Position numbers and translations under genes: made by a program. 64,000 nt of DNA from Afipia sp. (GTDB lineage Bacteria > Pseudomonadota > Alphaproteobacteria > Rhizobiales > Xanthobacteraceae). The stretch spans positions 1 through 64,000 of the forward strand of contig JACQDM010000010.1 in NCBI GenBank assembly GCA_016201045.1. Direction: 5' to 3'. Positions 49,689 to 59,779 of the stretch are shown here, one piece after another (position 1 is the first letter of the stretch; every line of letters begins with the position of its first letter). Under the pieces are notes generated by a model. The model searched no databases and was not told where the DNA came from. It saw only the letters and a list, made by a program, of their open reading frames with translations.

Positions 49689-50918
49689 ATGTCTCAGCAA
49701 GGCCCCATCCTGATCGTATCGAGCGAACCCGCCTCGCCGCTCGCCGATGCCGTGGCGCAATTGAAGGTTTTCCCGCTGATCGAGACGGTGTGGGCCGATG
49801 TGCCCGATGCGATCGAACGGTTGCATCCTGCAGCAATCCTTGTCGGCGATGCTGAGACCAGCGACGCTTTGCTGGCGCGGACCGCGCGGAGGCTTGCGAC
49901 GATTAAACCCTACACGCCACTGATCGCGCTCGACCCGAAGAGCATGCTGCCCGACGGCGTGATGCCGTTCACGCAATCCAACAGCGACCCCAAACATCTG
50001 ATCGCGCGACTGAAGGCCGCGCTGCGTGTGCGGACCGAACACGCAACGTTGCTCCGAAGACTTACGGATCCGTCCGCTCCTTGTATGCCGCAAAGCGATC
50101 CATTGCAGGATGCGACCGTACTGCTGATCGGCCGCGGCGGAAGCTATCCGGCATTGTCGGTCGCACTCGGCCAGCAGATGGGACTTGTCGGTGCGCTGAG
50201 CATCGAAGCGGCGGCGAAGCATCTCAATGCCCGCGATCTCGACGGCGTGGTGATCGGCGAAGGATTTTCTATCCGCGTGGTCGACGCGTTTCTGACCGTG
50301 CTGTCGGAAGACGCACGCTTCCGCAACCTGCCCATCCTGCTGTCGGCCGCGGGCGGATTGAAGCACAATTACGATTTGCCGAACCTCGAGATAGCCCATG
50401 GCGAACCGGCGACACTCGCTGCCCATTCCATCCCCCTTATCCGTCAGCATGCGTTCGAGTCGCGAATTCAACGCGCGCTGAAATCCATCGATGCCGGCGG
50501 CTTGCTCGATCCGCGCACCGGATTGCTGACAACGGAGGCTTTTGTGCGCGACCTGAACGCTGCGGTGATAGACAACCACGCCCGCGGTGCCGGACTGTCG
50601 GTCGCCCGAATTTCATTTGGCGAGACGAGTGAGCGCATGCAAATCGACGCGGCGCGTATCGTGGGCCGCCTCATGCGGCGCATGGATTTTGCGTCTCTCG
50701 AAAGGTCCAGCATTGTGATTGTGTTTGCCGAAACGGGCTTGAGAAACGCGCAGATGGTAGCGCGACGATTTACGAGTGTGCTCAAGCATACAATGATGAG
50801 TGCCAACACCGACCAGCGTCTTGAACCGCAGGTGACGCTGGCGACATTGCAACCGAACGACACGGCACAGACGATGCTCGCGAGGCTCGATCAGGAAGCG
50901 CAACGCGTAGCGTCCTAA
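49689..50918 (+). CDS. Response-regulator-like protein with a degenerate GGDEF domain
   Basis: A 409-residue protein from the ATG at 49689; a GTG at 49668 is the alternative. Two receiver-like segments (ILIVSSEPASPLADAVAQLKVFPLI and ATVLLIGRGGSYPALSVALG) precede a C-terminal diguanylate cyclase-like domain (about 300-405) starting LDPRTGLLTTEAFVRDLN. The GGDEF loop is replaced by LERSS in MRRMDFASLERSSIVIVF, so no cyclase activity is expected. Such proteins usually act as sensors or scaffolds. It lies alone, convergent with mfd, whose stop overlaps its end by 4 bases. Confidence 0.8.
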   Translation: MSQQGPILIVSSEPASPLADAVAQLKVFPLIETVWADVPDAIERLHPAAILVGDAETSDALLARTARRLATIKPYTPLIALDPKSMLPDGVMPFTQSNSDPKHLIARLKAALRVRTEHATLLRRLTDPSAPCMPQSDPLQDATVLLIGRGGSYPALSVALGQQMGLVGALSIEAAAKHLNARDLDGVVIGEGFSIRVVDAFLTVLSEDARFRNLPILLSAAGGLKHNYDLPNLEIAHGEPATLAAHSIPLIRQHAFESRIQRALKSIDAGGLLDPRTGLLTTEAFVRDLNAAVIDNHARGAGLSVARISFGETSERMQIDAARIVGRLMRRMDFASLERSSIVIVFAETGLRNAQMVARRFTSVLKHTMMSANTDQRLEPQVTLATLQPNDTAQTMLARLDQEAQRVAS

Positions 50919-53900
50919 GCGGCTTTGCGTCCTTCGGCCAATTCGGCGAGATCGCGCAGGATCGTGGTCGTGCCTTCGACGCGCTCTTCCGGAGTCTCCC
51001 ATTCCTGAAAGAATACCACCTTCATGTCGGGCCGCACCTTCGCGGCCTTGCCGTGGCGGTTGATGAAATACATCAGCCGATCCGGATGCGCGAATTTGTT
51101 GTCGCGGAACGTAATGACCGCGCCCTTCGGCCCAGCATCGAGCTTTTCGATATTGGCGCGGCGGCAATAGGATTTGATCGCGGCGACCTGGAACAAATAT
51201 TTCACTTCGTCCGGCAACGGTCCGAAGCGGTCGCGCAACTCTGCGCCGAAGTTCTGGATTTCATCGTCGGTGTCGAGATCGGCCAGCCGCCGGTACAGCG
51301 ACAGGCGGATCGCAAGGTCTGCGACATAGTCTTCCGGAATGAGAACGGGCATTCCCAATGTGATCTGCGGCGACCATTTGTCGGCGGCCGGCTCCGATAT
51401 GCCGGCCTTGAGCGAGACGATCGCCTCTTCCAGCATCGATTGATAAAGCTCGAAGCCGACTTCCTTGATGTGTCCCGACTGTTCTTCGCCCAGCAAATTG
51501 CCCGCTCCCCGAATGTCGAGATCGTGCGACGCCAGTTGAAAACCCGCGCCGAGATTTTCAAGCGACTGAAGAACCTTCAAGCGGCGTTCGGCCTGCGCGG
51601 TGATCTTCTGTTGAGCCGGAAGTGTAAACAGCGCATAGGCGCGCAACTTCGAGCGCCCGACGCGTCCGCGCAGCTGATAAAGCTGCGCGAGGCCGAACAT
51701 GTCGGCGCGATGAACGATGAGCGTGTTCGCGTTTGGAATGTCCAAACCGGATTCGATGATTGTCGTGGACAAAAGGATGTCATACTTGCCGTCGTAGAAC
51801 GCCGACATGATGTCCTCGATGGCCGTCGGGGGCATCTGCCCGTGCGCAACGGCGACCTTCATCTCCGGCACGTGCCTGTCGAGAAAGTCCTTTGCCTCGG
51901 CGAGATATTCGATGCGCGGGCAGACGTAGAACGCCTGTCCGCCGCGATAGCGCTCGCGCAGCAGCGCTTCGCGGATCATCAGCGGATCGAACGGCGCAAC
52001 GAAGGTGCGAACCGCAAGGCGATCCACAGGCGGCGAGGCGATAATCGACAGTTCTCGCACGCCAGTCAGCGCGAGTTGAAGCGTGCGCGGGATCGGCGTC
52101 GCCGACAAGGTCAGCACGTGGACTTCGGCGCGGAGTTGCTTCAGCCGCTCCTTGTGGGTAACGCCGAAATGCTGTTCTTCGTCCACAATCAAGAGACCAA
52201 GGTCCTTGAACTTGATGCTCTTGCCGAGCAACGCATGCGTTCCCACAACGATGTCGACATTGCCTTCGGCAAGATCCTTCTTGGTCTGGTTCAAATCTTT
52301 CGTCGAAACCAGCCGCGATGCCTGCGCGACGTTCACCGGAAAGCCCTTGAAGCGCTCAATGAACGTCTTGGTGTGCTGTCGCGCCAGCAATGTGGTCGGC
52401 ACAACGACGGCCACCTGTTTGCCGTCCAGCGCCACGGCAAACGCGGCGCGCAGCGCAACTTCCGTCTTGCCGAATCCCACGTCGCCGCAAATCAGGCGAT
52501 CCATCGGCCGGCCGAGGTCGAGATCGTGCAGAGTCGAAGTTATCGCGCCGAGCTGGTCCTCGGTTTCCTCATACGGAAAGCGCGCACAGAATTCGTCGTA
52601 CTGGCCCTGATGCACCGGGAATTTCGGCGCAGTATGGACGTGTCGTTCCGCCGCGATCTTGATGAGATCGCCCGCGATTTCGCGGATGCGGTTCTTGAGC
52701 TTGGCCTTGCGCGCCTGCCAGCCGCTGCCGCCAAGGCGATCGAGCTCGACATTGGTCTGATCCGATCCGAACCTCGACAGCAGTTCGATGTTTTCGACGG
52801 GAAGAAACAGTTTCGTCTCGTTCGCGTAGTGTAGTTCGAGGCAATCATGCGGTGCGCCACCGACATCGAGCGTCTGCAATCCGATATAGCGGCCAATTCC
52901 GTGTTCGACGTGAACGACGAGGTCGCCGCTTGCAAGCGACGTGACTTCCGAGATGAAGTTGTCCAGCTTTCGCGCCTTGCGCGGGCGCACGAGCCGGTCG
53001 CCCAGAATATCCTGCTCGGTAATCAGTGCGACGGTATCGCTTTCGAAACCAGAATCGATGCCGACAACCGCCAGCATCGTCTCGTTGCGTGGGGTCGGCT
53101 GCACCATCCGCCACACGTTGATATTGGTGATGTTGAGAAGATTGTGATCCTTCAGCATGCTCGCCATGCGGTCGCGCGATCCTTCCGACCACAACGCGAT
53201 GACGACCTTTTTGCGCGCGCTTTGCAGGCCGCCGATATGAGCGACGACGCGCTCGAACACGTTGACTTTCGCGTCGGCGCGTTCGGGTGCAAAGTCGCGG
53301 CCTTGTCGAAGTCCAATATTAATAACTGTCTTGCCGTCTGCGGGCTGATCGAAAGGAGTCAGCCGCGCAAGCGAAGCCCGATCCAGTTCGCGCTGCCATT
53401 CGGCTTCAGACAGATAAAGCCGGTCGGGCGGCAACGGATGATAGATCGCCCCGCCGCCTGACACGCCGACGGTCTCGCGCCGCGCACCGTAGTAATCCTT
53501 GATCTGCCTGAAACGCTCGCGTGCGGCGTCCTCGCCTTGCGGCTCCATCAAGACCGGGGCTGCACCGAGATAATCGAACAGCGTGTCCATCTTTGCAACG
53601 AACAATGGCAGCCAGTGTTCCATGCCGGGATGACGGCGGCCTTCGCTCACCGCCTCATACAGCGCGTCGTCGCGCTGCGGTGCGCCGAATTCGGCGACGT
53701 AGCCCATCCGAAACCGCTTGATCGTTTCGGTGACAAGCTGAAACTCCGATACCGGCACAAGATCGAGCGCGCGCATATCAAGCAGTGTGCGCTGCAATTC
53801 CGCGTCGAACGTGCGGATGGATTCCAGCGTGTCGCCAAAGAAGTCGAAACGCACCGGCTGGTCGAGTCCTGCCGGAAACAGATCGAGGATACCGCCGCGC

Positions 53901-54424
53901 ACAGCATACTCACCCGGCTCCCGGACTGTTGACGTGCGGCTGTAGCCATTGTGCTCGAGCCAGACCTGAATTGAATCCATCGGCACGCGCTGTCCCGGCG
54001 CGACGGACAGTGCCTGCGATGCCACGGCGTCCCGCGCGGGCACGCGCTGCACGATGGCATTCACCGTCGTCAACACGATCAGCGGCTTCTCGCTACCCTT
54101 GAGGCGCGAGAGTCGCGCCAGCGTCGTCATGCGCTGCGCGAGGATGCCACCGTGCGGCGACACACGGTCATAGGGCTGGCAGTCCCAAGCCGGGAATTGC
54201 ATCACCGGCAGATCGGGCGCGAAAAATTCCAGCGCCCGCGCAAGCTGCGCCATGCGCGGGCCATCACGACAAACGACTGCGAGACTTACCGCTGGCGGAT
54301 TCTGGCGCGCAGCGATGGAGCGCGCCAGATCGGAGACGACAAGCGCTTGGCCGCCATCGGCGACATTGGCAAGCGTGATCGCCTCCCCCGGTCGCAGGAA
54401 ATTCGCTGGCGACGTCGTGACCAT
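50915..54424 (-). CDS. mfd: Transcription-repair coupling factor Mfd
   Basis: A 1169-residue protein of normal family length. N-terminal UvrB-like domains are followed by the RNA-polymerase-interacting CarD-like domain (SGDLVVHVEHGIGRYIGLQ). The RecG-like translocase has Walker A GDVGFGKTEVALRAAF, the DEEQ box IVDEEQHFGV, and STTIIESGLDIPNANT and QLRGRVGRS in the second lobe. Mfd clears RNA polymerase stalled at lesions and recruits UvrA. The start overlaps the stop of sdhE (TAATG), so they are co-translated. Confidence 0.97.
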   Translation of the reverse strand: MVTTSPANFLRPGEAITLANVADGGQALVVSDLARSIAARQNPPAVSLAVVCRDGPRMAQLARALEFFAPDLPVMQFPAWDCQPYDRVSPHGGILAQRMTTLARLSRLKGSEKPLIVLTTVNAIVQRVPARDAVASQALSVAPGQRVPMDSIQVWLEHNGYSRTSTVREPGEYAVRGGILDLFPAGLDQPVRFDFFGDTLESIRTFDAELQRTLLDMRALDLVPVSEFQLVTETIKRFRMGYVAEFGAPQRDDALYEAVSEGRRHPGMEHWLPLFVAKMDTLFDYLGAAPVLMEPQGEDAARERFRQIKDYYGARRETVGVSGGGAIYHPLPPDRLYLSEAEWQRELDRASLARLTPFDQPADGKTVINIGLRQGRDFAPERADAKVNVFERVVAHIGGLQSARKKVVIALWSEGSRDRMASMLKDHNLLNITNINVWRMVQPTPRNETMLAVVGIDSGFESDTVALITEQDILGDRLVRPRKARKLDNFISEVTSLASGDLVVHVEHGIGRYIGLQTLDVGGAPHDCLELHYANETKLFLPVENIELLSRFGSDQTNVELDRLGGSGWQARKAKLKNRIREIAGDLIKIAAERHVHTAPKFPVHQGQYDEFCARFPYEETEDQLGAITSTLHDLDLGRPMDRLICGDVGFGKTEVALRAAFAVALDGKQVAVVVPTTLLARQHTKTFIERFKGFPVNVAQASRLVSTKDLNQTKKDLAEGNVDIVVGTHALLGKSIKFKDLGLLIVDEEQHFGVTHKERLKQLRAEVHVLTLSATPIPRTLQLALTGVRELSIIASPPVDRLAVRTFVAPFDPLMIREALLRERYRGGQAFYVCPRIEYLAEAKDFLDRHVPEMKVAVAHGQMPPTAIEDIMSAFYDGKYDILLSTTIIESGLDIPNANTLIVHRADMFGLAQLYQLRGRVGRSKLRAYALFTLPAQQKITAQAERRLKVLQSLENLGAGFQLASHDLDIRGAGNLLGEEQSGHIKEVGFELYQSMLEEAIVSLKAGISEPAADKWSPQITLGMPVLIPEDYVADLAIRLSLYRRLADLDTDDEIQNFGAELRDRFGPLPDEVKYLFQVAAIKSYCRRANIEKLDAGPKGAVITFRDNKFAHPDRLMYFINRHGKAAKVRPDMKVVFFQEWETPEERVEGTTTILRDLAELAEGRKAA

Positions 54425-54711
54425 TACGCGCGCGGGCTTTCTGTCGATTGCTTGATGCGCGCGAAGATACCCTTCGCGTATTCAGCAGGCAGCGGTACGC
54501 CGCCAGAGAGCGCGGCGTAGAGATCGGGATCGGGCAACTCGATCAGCCTTTCAAGATCGGTGATTTCGGCATCGCTCAGCTTGGCGATATGCGCGTTGGC
54601 GAAGCCGCCGAGGATCATATCCATTTCGCGCGTGCCGCGATGCCAACACCGAAACAGGAGCCGCTTGCGGCGGTCGTCGAGGCCCTCGCTCGATCGTGTC
54701 GTTCCCGTCAT
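54424..54711 (-). CDS. sdhE: SdhE, FAD assembly factor for succinate dehydrogenase
   Basis: A 95-residue protein from the ATG at 54711; a longer frame exists upstream. The family signature is LLFRCWHRGTREMDMILGGF, with the RGxxE motif that carries flavin to SdhA. The rest (LSDAEITDLERLIELPDPDLYAALSGG) is the typical helical tail. It helps attach FAD to the succinate dehydrogenase flavoprotein. It is directly followed by mfd with overlapping stop and start, and is divergent from recG. Confidence 0.94.
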   Translation of the reverse strand: MTGTTRSSEGLDDRRKRLLFRCWHRGTREMDMILGGFANAHIAKLSDAEITDLERLIELPDPDLYAALSGGVPLPAEYAKGIFARIKQSTESPRA

Positions 54712-54867
54712 TTCCCGAAATTCTCCAACGCCAAAAGCCCGGACATGCCGGGCGAGGCTGATATAGCCACGATGCACGCAGATGTCAGCATTTCTCTTTG
54801 TGTTTCTCTCACGCCGCATTCGCGTTATGCAACGGCGGACCATCGATTTCGTTCAACGAGTCGCGCG

Positions 54868-56976
54868 ATGCGCCCTGCTCTGCTCAATCCGCTGTTTGCG
54901 CCGGTGACCAGTCTTCAGGGCGTAGGCCCGAAGCAGGACAAACTGTTTCGCTATTTGCTGGACCGCGAGCAGACACCCCGTCTCGTCGATCTGCTGCTGC
55001 ATCTTCCGTCAAGCGTGATCGACCGTCGCGCGCGACCGACAATCCGCGACGCGGTGCCGGGCACCGTCGTGACGCTCGAAGTGACCGTTGATCGCCATCG
55101 CCCATCGCCGCCGGGCCGGTCCAAGGCACCGCATGTTGTCTACGCCAGCGACAATACCGGCGATGTGATGCTGACCTATTTTCGCGCGCAGCCGGGATAC
55201 GTCGAGAAATTACTTCCCGTTGGAGAGAAGCGTTACGTCTCAGGCACCGCGCAGATGTTCGACGGCACGTTGCAGATCGTGCATCCGGATCGCGTGGTCG
55301 ACGAAACAGGTCTCGCGAAGCTGCCGCAGATCGACGCAGTCTATCCGCTGACCGAGGGACTGGCCATCGGTTCGATCCGCCGCGCAATGGTTCAGGCGCT
55401 AACGAAACTGCCGGACCTGCCGGAATGGATCAGTCCTGAGGTACTGCAACGCTGCTCGTTTCCGTCTATCGGCGAAGCACTCCATCGCGTGCATGAGCCG
55501 CAGGAACTGACCGACATTTTGCCGCAGGAAAAGTTCTGGTCGCGGCTGGCATTCGACGAACTGTTTGCCGGGCAACTCGCGCTCGCGCTTGTCCGCGCGC
55601 AACTACGCCGGCCGGCAGGCATTCGCAACGCCGGAAACGGCAAACTCCGCAGCAAGATCATTGATGCATTTCCCTACGCGCTGACGGCCTCGCAACAGGA
55701 AGCGGCGAAAGCAATTGCGGACGATCTCAGCAAGCCGATCCGCATGCTGCGCTTGCTTCAAGGCGATGTCGGTTCAGGCAAAACGGTCGTCGCGTTACTG
55801 GCCGCAACTGCCGTTGCCGAAGCTGGAAAGCAATCCGCGCTGATGGCACCGACGGAGATTCTCGCGCGCCAGCACCTCAAGACGATCATGCCGCTTGCCG
55901 AAGCTGCCGGACTAAACGTCGCGATCCTGACAGGCCGCGAAAAGGGCAAGGAGCGCAAAGACATTCTCGCGCGCCTCGAAGCGGGAGAAATCGATCTCAT
56001 TGTCGGCACGCATGCCCTGATTCAAGACGACGTGATCTTCAGGTCGCTGGCGCTTGCCATTGTAGACGAACAGCATCGCTTCGGCGTGCGCGAGCGCCTT
56101 GCCTTGACGGAAAAGGGCGAAGCCGTCGATGTGCTTGTTCTTAGCGCCACGCCGATCCCGCGCACGCTAGTCCTGACCTATTTCGGCGACATGGACATTT
56201 CGGAATTGCGCGAGAAGCCGGCTGGACGGCAACCTATCGACACGCGCGCTGTTCCGAAAAGCCGCATCGCCGAAACTGTCGACGCCATCGGGCGCGCAAT
56301 CGACAGCGGGAAGCGCGTTTACTGGATCTGCCCGCTGGTCGAAGAGACGGAATCCGAAGGCATCGAACATCTCACCAACGCCACCAAGCGCTTCGAGACT
56401 CTTCAAAAGCGTTTTGGCAGCCGCGTCGGCCTCGTTCACGGCCAGATGAAGGGTACCGACAAAGACGATGTGATGGCGCAGTTCGCGGCAGGCGACATTC
56501 AGCTTCTGGTCGCGACGACAGTGGTTGAGGTCGGCGTCGACGTGCCGCAGGCGACCGTCATGGTCATCGAGAACGCCGAGCGCTTCGGTCTTGCACAGCT
56601 GCATCAGTTGCGCGGCCGCATCGGCCGCGGCTCGGAAGCATCGACCTGTATCTTGCTCTACCACGAGCCGCTGAACGAAACCGCGACTGCCCGTCTGAAG
56701 GTGATCCGCGAAACCAACGACGGATTTCGGATAGCGGAAGAGGATCTGCGGTTACGCGGCGAAGGCGAAGTGCTCGGCACGCGCCAGAGCGGCTTGCCCG
56801 GCTACAAGATCGCACGACCCGAAATCCACGGCCAACTGATCGCACAGGCGCGCGACGAGGCGTTGCGTGTGATGCAGGACAATCCGAGGTTAACGGGCGA
56901 GCGCGGCGAAGCGTTGCGATGTCTGCTGTACTTGTACGAACGCGACGAAGCGCTGCCGCTGATCGGAGCGGGTTAG
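54868..56976 (+). CDS. recG: ATP-dependent DNA helicase RecG
   Basis: A 702-residue helicase from the ATG at 54868 (MRPALLNPLFAPVTSLQGVGPKQ); the frame is open far upstream, but that part is antisense to sdhE. The N-terminal wedge/OB domain is followed by helicase motifs GDVGSGKTVVALLAAT (I), VDEQHRFGVRERLAL (II), LSATPIPRTL (III), EVGVDVPQATVMVIENAERFG (V) and QLRGRIGRG (VI). RecG reverses stalled forks and processes R-loops and recombination intermediates. It converges with the DUF502 gene with 4 bases of overlap. Confidence 0.96.
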   Translation: MRPALLNPLFAPVTSLQGVGPKQDKLFRYLLDREQTPRLVDLLLHLPSSVIDRRARPTIRDAVPGTVVTLEVTVDRHRPSPPGRSKAPHVVYASDNTGDVMLTYFRAQPGYVEKLLPVGEKRYVSGTAQMFDGTLQIVHPDRVVDETGLAKLPQIDAVYPLTEGLAIGSIRRAMVQALTKLPDLPEWISPEVLQRCSFPSIGEALHRVHEPQELTDILPQEKFWSRLAFDELFAGQLALALVRAQLRRPAGIRNAGNGKLRSKIIDAFPYALTASQQEAAKAIADDLSKPIRMLRLLQGDVGSGKTVVALLAATAVAEAGKQSALMAPTEILARQHLKTIMPLAEAAGLNVAILTGREKGKERKDILARLEAGEIDLIVGTHALIQDDVIFRSLALAIVDEQHRFGVRERLALTEKGEAVDVLVLSATPIPRTLVLTYFGDMDISELREKPAGRQPIDTRAVPKSRIAETVDAIGRAIDSGKRVYWICPLVEETESEGIEHLTNATKRFETLQKRFGSRVGLVHGQMKGTDKDDVMAQFAAGDIQLLVATTVVEVGVDVPQATVMVIENAERFGLAQLHQLRGRIGRGSEASTCILLYHEPLNETATARLKVIRETNDGFRIAEEDLRLRGEGEVLGTRQSGLPGYKIARPEIHGQLIAQARDEALRVMQDNPRLTGERGEALRCLLYLYERDEALPLIGAG

Positions 56977-57725
56977 ACTTTTTCGGTCGTTTGCGAATTG
57001 GCAACGCGCGCGGCATTCGTCATCTCAGCCAGCGCATTGACCTTCTTCTGGTGGTCGCCACCCGGCTGCACGACGCCCGCCGACATGATGAGCGTTGCGG
57101 CGTCTTCCGCGTTCATGTCGATCTCGATCAGCTTCGATTTCGGCACATAGAAAAAGAATCCGGTCGTCGGGTTCGGCGCGCACGGCAGGAACACGGAAAT
57201 GAACGGCTCCTTGCCCGGCAGCTTGTTTGCGATCTCGATGCTCGGCTCCTGCGAGATCAGGACAATCGACCACATGCCGGGCGACGGAAACTCCACAAGT
57301 CCCACCTTGCGGAAACTCGATCCCTTGCCCGAGAACAGCGTCTCGAACACCTGCTTAAGGCCGCGATAGATAGCGCGCACCACGGGCATCCTGCCGAGCA
57401 GAGACTCGCCCAGATCAACCAGCGTGCGGCCAATGAGGTTGGCGGTGAGGAATCCGAGGAACGTCAGCGCAAACACGGCGACGACGAGACCCGATCCCGG
57501 CAGCCCGAATGGCAGATAGGTTTCAGGGCGATACGCGACCGGCACGAACGGCCGCACGATGCCATCGACCCAGGTGACGAACCACCACGTCAGATAGAAC
57601 GTGATCGCAATCGGACCCGCGACGATGAGACCCGTGAGAAAATAATAACGCAGGCGCGCCATCAGCCCGCGCGGTGCTTTCGGCGGGGTTTCGCCGGGCA
57701 ATAAAGTTGGTGTCGTCTCGTTCAT
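56973..57725 (-). CDS. DUF502 family membrane protein
   Basis: A 250-residue inner-membrane protein. Two helices (YFLTGLIVAGPIAITFYLTWWFV and GLVVAVFALTFLGFLTANLIGRTLV) are separated by a polar loop. A cytoplasmic domain with VRAIYRGLKQVFETLF, LVEFPSPGMWSIVLIS and FLPCAPNPTTGFFFYVPKSKLIEIDM follows. The family is widely conserved and uncharacterised. In this window it lies between recG and glmS. The start is 105 bases downstream of the glmS stop on the same strand. Confidence 0.88.
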   Translation of the reverse strand: MNETTPTLLPGETPPKAPRGLMARLRYYFLTGLIVAGPIAITFYLTWWFVTWVDGIVRPFVPVAYRPETYLPFGLPGSGLVVAVFALTFLGFLTANLIGRTLVDLGESLLGRMPVVRAIYRGLKQVFETLFSGKGSSFRKVGLVEFPSPGMWSIVLISQEPSIEIANKLPGKEPFISVFLPCAPNPTTGFFFYVPKSKLIEIDMNAEDAATLIMSAGVVQPGGDHQKKVNALAEMTNAARVANSQTTEKV

Positions 57726-57830
57726 TGTCTCGCGGTGTCCGTTCGATTCGAATTGATCGAACTATTGCATGCCAATGTATCAGATTTTCATCGAAGCCAG
57801 CGGGCCGAACCGCGGCTGTTTGTCCGCCAG

Positions 57831-59657
57831 TTATTCAACGGTGACGGACTTGGCAAGGTTTCGCGGCTGATCCACGTCGGTGCCCATGATGACGGCAGTA
57901 TGGTACGCCAGCAACTGAACCGGGATGGCGTAGACCATCGGCGTCACGGTTGCAGGTGAATCCGGCAGGATGATCGTAACCAAAGACTCGATGGTCGCAT
58001 CCTTGGCGCCCTGCGCGTCCGTCATGAGAATGATTTTACCGCCACGCGCAGCGACTTCCTGCATGTTGGATACGGTTTTGTCGAACACGCGGTCGTAGGG
58101 CGCGATCACGACGACAGGCATCTTCTCGTCGATCAGCGCGATCGGGCCGTGTTTCAGTTCGCCGGCGGCATACGCCTCAGCGTGGATGTAGGAAATTTCC
58201 TTCAGCTTGAGCGCGCCTTCGAGCGCCAGCGGATAGGACGTACCGCGTCCGAGATAAAGAACGTCGCTCGATTTCGCGATATCGCGCGCGAGCTTTTCGA
58301 TCTGCGGCTCGAGCGCCAGCGCTTCCGTCATCAGACGCGGCACTTCGACGAGGCCATGAACGAGTTTCACTTCGTCTTCGGCAGTGAGTTCGCCCCTCGC
58401 CTTGCCAGCCGCGATTGCCAGCACGGCAAGCGTCATCAGCTGACAGGTGAACGCTTTTGTCGATGCCACACCGATTTCGGGACCGGCCAGCGTCGGCACG
58501 ACGGTTTCGCTTTCGCGCGCGATGGTCGATGTCGGCACGTTGACGACCGACAGCGTATGAAGTCCCTGCGACTTCGCGTAACGCAGCGCAGCCAGCGTGT
58601 CGGCGGTCTCGCCGGACTGCGAAATGAAGATCGCAAGATCGCCCTTGCGCAATGGCGCCTCGCGATAGCGAAATTCCGACGCGACATCGAGTTCGACAGG
58701 AAGCCGTGCGAGGCGCTCGAACCAGTATTTGGCAACGAAGCCGGCGTAGCTCGCCGTACCGCAAGCAGTGATCGAGACCCGCTGAATGTCCTTGAAGTCG
58801 AACGGCAGCTTGATCGGCAGCGCGACGCGCTCGCTTGCCATGTCGACATAGTGCGCCAGCGTATGGCCGACCACTTCGGGCTGCTCGTGAATCTCCTTCG
58901 CCATAAAGTGGCGATAGTTCGCCTTGTCGACCAGCGAGGTCGCGGCGTTGTGCTTGACAATCTCGCGCGCGATGACGGCGTTGTGCTCGTCATAGACTTC
59001 CGCGCCGTTGCGCGTCAGCGCGACCCAGTCGCCGTCTTCGAGATAGCTGATCGTGTCGGTGAAGGGACCGAGCGCAATGGCGTCCGAGCCGAGATACATC
59101 TCGCCATCGCCGTAACCGACCGCGAGCGGCGAACCCTTGCGTGCGCCGATCATCAGATTGTCTTCACCCTTGAAGATGAAGGCGAGCGCGAACGCGCCGT
59201 GAAGTTGGGGAAGCGTTTCCTTCACTGCCTCGACCGGCGTCATGCCCTTGGCGAGATACGACGACACCAGATGCGCGACGACTTCGGTATCGGTTTCGCT
59301 CGTGAATTTCGCGCCGCTCTTCTCGAGTTGCGCACGCAATTCACGGAAATTTTCGATGATGCCGTTGTGAACCACTGCGACAGTGTCGGTCGCATGTGGA
59401 TGCGCATTGCTTTCGGTCGGTTTGCCGTGCGTCGCCCATCGCGTATGGCCGATGCCGATCCGGCCTTCGAGCGGCGCGGATTTCAAAACGGCTTCGAGAT
59501 TTTTCAGCTTACCCTTGGCGCGGCGGCGATCGAGCTGCACACCTTCAAGCGTGGCGACGCCTGCGGAATCGTAGCCGCGATATTCAAGCCGCTTGAGGCT
59601 GTCGACGAGTTGGTCCGCAACCGGACCCCGCCCCAAAATCCCGACAATGCCGCACAT
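57831..59657 (-). CDS. glmS: Glucosamine--fructose-6-phosphate aminotransferase GlmS
   Basis: A 608-residue enzyme. The N-terminal glutaminase domain begins MCGIVGILG with nucleophile Cys2 and continues GIGHTRWATHGKP and NAHPHATDTVAVVHNGIIENF. Two SIS isomerase domains follow (FISQSGETADTLAAL; YLGRGTSYPLALEGALKLKEIS), and the C-terminus is AKSVTVE. It makes glucosamine-6-phosphate from fructose-6-phosphate and glutamine, the first step of UDP-GlcNAc synthesis for peptidoglycan and lipid A. glmU lies upstream on the same strand, separated by 122 bases with a hairpin, and supplies the last two steps. No glmS ribozyme is recognised. Confidence 0.97.
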   Translation of the reverse strand: MCGIVGILGRGPVADQLVDSLKRLEYRGYDSAGVATLEGVQLDRRRAKGKLKNLEAVLKSAPLEGRIGIGHTRWATHGKPTESNAHPHATDTVAVVHNGIIENFRELRAQLEKSGAKFTSETDTEVVAHLVSSYLAKGMTPVEAVKETLPQLHGAFALAFIFKGEDNLMIGARKGSPLAVGYGDGEMYLGSDAIALGPFTDTISYLEDGDWVALTRNGAEVYDEHNAVIAREIVKHNAATSLVDKANYRHFMAKEIHEQPEVVGHTLAHYVDMASERVALPIKLPFDFKDIQRVSITACGTASYAGFVAKYWFERLARLPVELDVASEFRYREAPLRKGDLAIFISQSGETADTLAALRYAKSQGLHTLSVVNVPTSTIARESETVVPTLAGPEIGVASTKAFTCQLMTLAVLAIAAGKARGELTAEDEVKLVHGLVEVPRLMTEALALEPQIEKLARDIAKSSDVLYLGRGTSYPLALEGALKLKEISYIHAEAYAAGELKHGPIALIDEKMPVVVIAPYDRVFDKTVSNMQEVAARGGKIILMTDAQGAKDATIESLVTIILPDSPATVTPMVYAIPVQLLAYHTAVIMGTDVDQPRNLAKSVTVE

Positions 59658-59673
59658 GAAATTCGATATCTCC

Positions 59674-59742
59674 GCCCGCCCTGACGCGGGCTATTCCTAA
59701 CGAGAATTTATCACAAATCCGCCTCACCAATTATTGCGGATT
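59674..59742 (-). promoter_or_regulatory. Two inverted repeats in the glmU-glmS gap
   Basis: In the 122-base gap between glmU and glmS, AATCCGC/GCGGATT at 59716-59722 and 59736-59742 forms a perfect 7-bp stem with a 13-base loop. GCCCGC/GCGGGC at 59674-59679 and 59686-59691 forms a 6-bp stem just before the glmS start. There is no clear T-run. They may shape the glmS leader RNA or act as weak terminators of glmU. Confidence 0.4.
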
Positions 59743-59779
59743 GAGTCAGGGTAAACTGTTGGTGCAATTGCGACGTTAA

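Noticed and set aside
51053-52834. 593-codon plus-strand frame antisense to mfd
   Set aside because: Antisense to mfd, Arg-rich and without a recognisable domain.
57726-57830. glmS 3' terminator
   Set aside because: No hairpin with a T-run was seen in this gap, so read-through into the DUF502 gene remains possible.
58149-59684. 511-codon plus-strand frame antisense to glmS
   Set aside because: Exactly antisense to a core gene with a certain assignment; the product looks like a reverse shadow.
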